Assembly (NCBI RefSeq): GCF_023278565.1
Contig: NC_064682.1
Span: 62,001-126,000 of the forward strand
Source of the DNA: Colletotrichum lupini
Lineage: Eukaryota; Ascomycota; Sordariomycetes; Glomerellales; Glomerellaceae
DNA: 64,000 nucleotides
Direction: 5' to 3'
Position 1 is the first letter of the stretch. Every line of letters starts with the position of its first letter. The notes under the pieces were generated by a model. The model had not been told where the DNA came from and searched no databases. It worked only from the letters and a program-made list of their open reading frames with translations. The position numbers and the translations under genes are program-made. This document shows, one piece after another, positions 60,377 through 64,000 of this stretch.

Positions 60377-63301
60377 ATTGGACTATAAGATCGACATACC
60401 TTGCAAGTTATTGGGGTTTCCCTGTAAGAATCGGACGGCATGTCTTGAGATGATGCACAGGAGACAGTTTAGGCACAAAATGAGAACAATGACGAAACCG
60501 CATCCCCGTCACCGACGTCGCAGCTAACCGTGACTCTTATCGTGTTTACTCCTCATCGTGAATGGTAATCGAGAATTGCTAGGAATCGCGAGAACAGGAA
60601 AACTGCCCTTGACACAACGACCGAGCGTCGATTGCGACAGTAATTGAACTTTACAAGTCGCCGAATTTTGTGTGAGCCGAGAAAGAAGAGTCGATCAAGC
60701 GCTATCAACCGAAGGCACTTCGAAGCTTATGCCTTGTTCGTAACTCTGCTCATCTCCTTTCGTGCCTGATGCCAGGACTTGACTCAGCTCAGTCGGAAAC
60801 ACTCGCAGCCACCTCGAAACCAACCGCGTTTAGGACCTGTTTGCCGCTCTGCACGCAACAACGGGAGAAGTCTCTGTTAGGTCGAAGTTATCGTCACCTA
60901 ATCGGTTCAGGCCCTCTGCAGATTCTTTATTGGGCCGTAGCATACCCTTATTGACTAATTTTGTCAGCCGACGCTGCGCAGTAGTCAGTATCAACAGAAT
61001 GAGGATATCGATATAGGCTTGTAGCAAGCGTGGACTGGGATGCACGGTTGAGGATGGACACTACTCATGGTGACTAGCTTTGAGTAGACCATCACCGATT
61101 GCACTGATCCCATCGACCCTTGCACATGGAAAACCTCACGGGTGCAGTTGTTCCCATCTAGTGTCCGGTGCGTCCGTGGCTTTGCAATCTGGCTATTGTA
61201 TCGACAGCGCGGATGGCTGAATTCCTTGCAGCAGCTTACTTAAGCAGGCAATCAGGAGAAAATGCCGGAGTCTCTAACGTCTTTAAGAAGATTCAGGAGA
61301 CTCAGGTCATGCATTGGTGGCGTTGTCTTGCTCTGATGAAAGTGATCAATTTCCTTCGTTTACTCTTAAAAGGTCGAGACGGGGTGCTGGAGATAATACA
61401 CGGGAAATGTATCCGTATTCCATTGAGGTTTTCCCGGGTCTCGACCCATGCATCTCGTATCCTTTCAAGAATCCCCGCCTCTAAACCCGGGAAGTTTCCG
61501 TTTACGTGCAATTGTGATTGGTACAGAGGCAATGATTCCCGCCCTCAAAAGAGGAAACCCCTTGACTTTCGAGTTTGATCATTATTACGGAGTACACTAG
61601 TGTAGATTAAATGCAGTCGATGTGGGGCATTCGGATTCCGGATTCAATGGAGAAGCCTAACTTTAACGAGAGCTGATGCGTGGAAGTCTGGTCGGGAAAA
61701 TGTCAAGCATTATGCTTAATTGTAAGACCACACGTGGATTTCCAACTACCTAATGGACGTCGGACGGAATAGAGTTCATGAGGCTGATTGACTACTACTA
61801 CTGCATGGCTGCAGAGCATCAAGATTGTTCAATCTGTTTTTCCAACCCAGCTAAGATGCCGATGGTGCTGGGAATTCCGAGAGTTGCGCACAAAGTCAGC
61901 CCTATCAAGTACAGAGACGATTATCAGCATCAATTCGTGCGTCGGAACCTGTATCGCAGAGGCCATCCACTTTTCCAAAATCGTACAAATACATTGCAAC
62001 ATTTCCGATGGATATTACTACCACAACTGGGCATAGAGAGCGAAATAATGTACATGTACGAATGGGCGTTGATAGTAAGTCTTGGTCTGCTTGGGCCAAG
62101 CGGATCGTGCAATGAAGAGGAAACCATGTTGACGCCAAGAGCCTGGAATCGCTCGACCGCCGAGTTCCATCCAAATTCGGCCATGGAGCTGCCAAGATGG
62201 GACTCCATGCCGGCACGCTTGGTTTATGTAACGTGACTAAAAAGCAATGACCAGGGAACTACCAGGTTTGTGGATGTCAGTCCCGCAAATTCTAATCATC
62301 TGTTTCACCATTACTCGTTTTCGATGGGGTTGAAACTGCTCTCCGCCCCTTCTGAGTCGTCTATGGACTGTTTTTCTGCCCTTCTCCCCTCTAATTGGAG
62401 TCCAGACAGCTGAGTCCTGGCAGTCGTCTGTTTTCTTGGTCGGATGATCGACCCGAAAACACAGAACATCCTCTGTGCCCGTTAGTGTAAACATCGGATC
62501 TTGGGGACAGTTTGGACGACCCCAAGATCCGCGGGTAAATGTAACACAAAGCCGTCCACGAGCTAGTCTTGAGCCCTTCAAATTATGCCAACAACACCTC
62601 ACGGCAGATACCTCAGCCTTTTAGGGATACTGAACGTCCCCTTGGCACCTCATGCATGTTTGCCCTTCCCCGGATTTCTCAAGTCTTGTGTGCTCTATTC
62701 AGAACCCGCATGTCACACCAGAATTGCTCACTCAGGCTTGGCACTATTTATCTCCGGCCAGCCATTCGAGAAAGGAAGGACTTCCAGTAAGCCCCTCTCT
62801 ACACCGTAGGATTTGTTCCCCAACTTGGGCACCCAACGCCACCCTTGAAGCGGTCCTTAATCTTCCATCGTCACTCAGTCCCCGCTGACTTATTCTCCCG
62901 CCAATGAATTTAGGCGGAACAACCGCATTTGATTCTGACTACGGAGGCCTTAGTGCTCCGAGGACACAAGGAAAAGCAAATGGGAACGTTGAAAGTCTTG
63001 GCCATGCCCGCCAACACGGCAGATACACGAATCAGCAATCAATTCGACATTCTCAGTAAATAGGTGGAGTCTTGGAATTCTCGGTTGGATTGATACGATG
63101 ATGACTTACTAACGGAGTCTGGTGTTGATGTTTGTGTATATCTTCGGATGCTTCCCGTCTAAACTTTCCTCCTATGTCCATCCATTTTCAGCTTCACAAG
63201 GTCCTTGGTACCAACTTCATTGTCTTGTCATTCGTTCTTGATCCAAATTCGCTTCTTTCTCTTAGTACATTGTCAATTTTCTCTCTTTCTCATCCATCGC
63301 C
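60377..63301. other. Intergenic region, no supported gene
   Basis: This is 2.9 kb of normal base composition. Open frames at 61168-61578, 61778-62236, 62237-62602 and 62569-62888 overlap one another on both strands and show no domain, signal peptide or splice pattern that I trust. The last few hundred bases, with a CT-rich stretch before the ATG at 63302, are the likely promoter and leader of the next gene. Confidence 0.4.
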
Positions 63302-64000
63302 ATGCGCTTCTCTACCACATCTGCCGCCGTTGTGGCGCTTGCGGCCTCTTCCCAAGCTATGAACATCTCAACTACTTCCGACCTTGACGGATCTGTGTGG
63401 CAGGCCCTCGCTCCCGTTCAGGCCCGAACTTTTGAGGATATGCCCCGTAACCGTCCTATCAAGAGACAATCCGGCTGGAGCCCTCCCTCCAACATCGTCA
63501 CTCCCCTCAAAGAGGTCTGGGATCACTGCAAGAGCACCTACTCTAATTTCTTCGGCTTCAAAAACTACGGTTGGGATCAAGTCATCGCCACCAAGGGCAC
63601 CATCAACGTTTGTGTCCGCTGGGAATCGAGTGCTTCTGTCACAGAGGCTCAGCGCACTCAAGTCGCCAAGGCCCTCAACACTGCCCACCAAGGCTGGTAC
63701 AAGTGGCTTTATGGCTATGATAACTTCCCCTACACCGACATTAAGGTCAACGTTGTCGGTTGGGCCGTTCGTGACAAAAGCCTTCTTCAGGGTTCTACAT
63801 CTGGCATCCAGGTCTACACTGACAAGGACGCCGAAGGGATCCCCCAGTGCGCTGAGTCTTGCGGTCGTTTCTTCAACCAGAACGGCGACTACAGCAAGTG
63901 CGCGGCTGGTGCTGACCGGCACTACGACCAGTCTCTCTGGCTCACTGATGGCATGAACGGTGGTGCTGGCGGCGACTGGGGTCAGCGTATTGGTCGCGAG
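63302..64000 (+). CDS. Secreted protein of an uncharacterised fungal family, partial (runs off window)
   Basis: The first 233 codons are open to the window edge. A signal peptide (MRFSTTSAAVVALAASSQA) and a short propeptide-like region ending in KR (PIKRQSGWSPPS) come first. The mature domain has WDHCKSTYSNFFGFKNYGWD, TINVCVRWESSASV, then DNFPYTDIKVNVVGWAV and DQSLWLTDGMNGG. These blocks belong to a family of secreted proteins widespread in filamentous ascomycetes that databases tend to label loosely, sometimes as cellulose-binding. Cysteines occur in pairs (for example CAESC). No intron is seen so far. The 3' end is outside the window, and the function is not established. Confidence 0.85.
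   Translation, partial: MRFSTTSAAVVALAASSQAMNISTTSDLDGSVWQALAPVQARTFEDMPRNRPIKRQSGWSPPSNIVTPLKEVWDHCKSTYSNFFGFKNYGWDQVIATKGTINVCVRWESSASVTEAQRTQVAKALNTAHQGWYKWLYGYDNFPYTDIKVNVVGWAVRDKSLLQGSTSGIQVYTDKDAEGIPQCAESCGRFFNQNGDYSKCAAGADRHYDQSLWLTDGMNGGAGGDWGQRIGRE

Noticed and set aside
63368..63956. Long frames of 184 and 190 codons overlapping the last gene
   Set aside because: They are shadow frames of the secreted protein starting at 63302, whose own frame has a signal peptide and family motifs.

Overview
The window is nuclear DNA of a filamentous ascomycete (Pezizomycotina). Genes have short GT-AG introns, and the protein families are typically fungal: Zn2Cys6 and C2H2 regulators, a UstYa/DUF3328 protein, small secreted proteins. 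About 54% of the window is LTR retrotransposon, converted to TA-rich, stop-riddled sequence with boundaries at or near the LTR ends, which is the signature of repeat-induced point mutation (RIP). I cannot name the species.

Layout. 1-5650: two conserved uncharacterised genes (184-1052 minus, 1967-3148 plus) and a four-exon UstYa-type gene (3580-4574 minus). 5651-12915: a small secreted precursor with repeated 'FLESVHY' cores, each followed by KR or KK, cut in two by a complete Ty1/copia element (5878-12762). 12916-16817: mostly empty, with one small secreted protein gene (14835-15275 minus). 16818-23668: second copia copy. 23669-35208: a gene island with a Zn2Cys6 regulator, MFS transporter, DUF3237 protein, amidase and C2H2 zinc-finger protein. 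35209-49417: third copia copy, itself split by a Ty3/gypsy chromovirus (38019-45376). 49418-53526: empty DNA with a 1-kb terminal-inverted-repeat element and a small secreted protein gene (52712-53080 minus). 53527-60371: fourth copia copy. 60372-64000: mostly empty, then the first 233 codons of a secreted protein that runs off the window.

How the genes fit together. The divergent pair UstYa (3580-4574) and repeat precursor (5651-5914 plus 12768-12915) looks like a minimal dikaritin-type RiPP locus. A Kex2-type protease would release the repeated peptides and the UstYa-like oxidase would modify them. In this genome the precursor is interrupted between its second and third repeat, but the two halves remain in frame once the element and one target duplication are discounted. 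The island at 24822-32815 has the composition of a small catabolic or detoxification cluster: regulator, transporter, amide hydrolase and DUF3237 protein. Its amidase carries an apparent one-base frameshift near the C-terminus.
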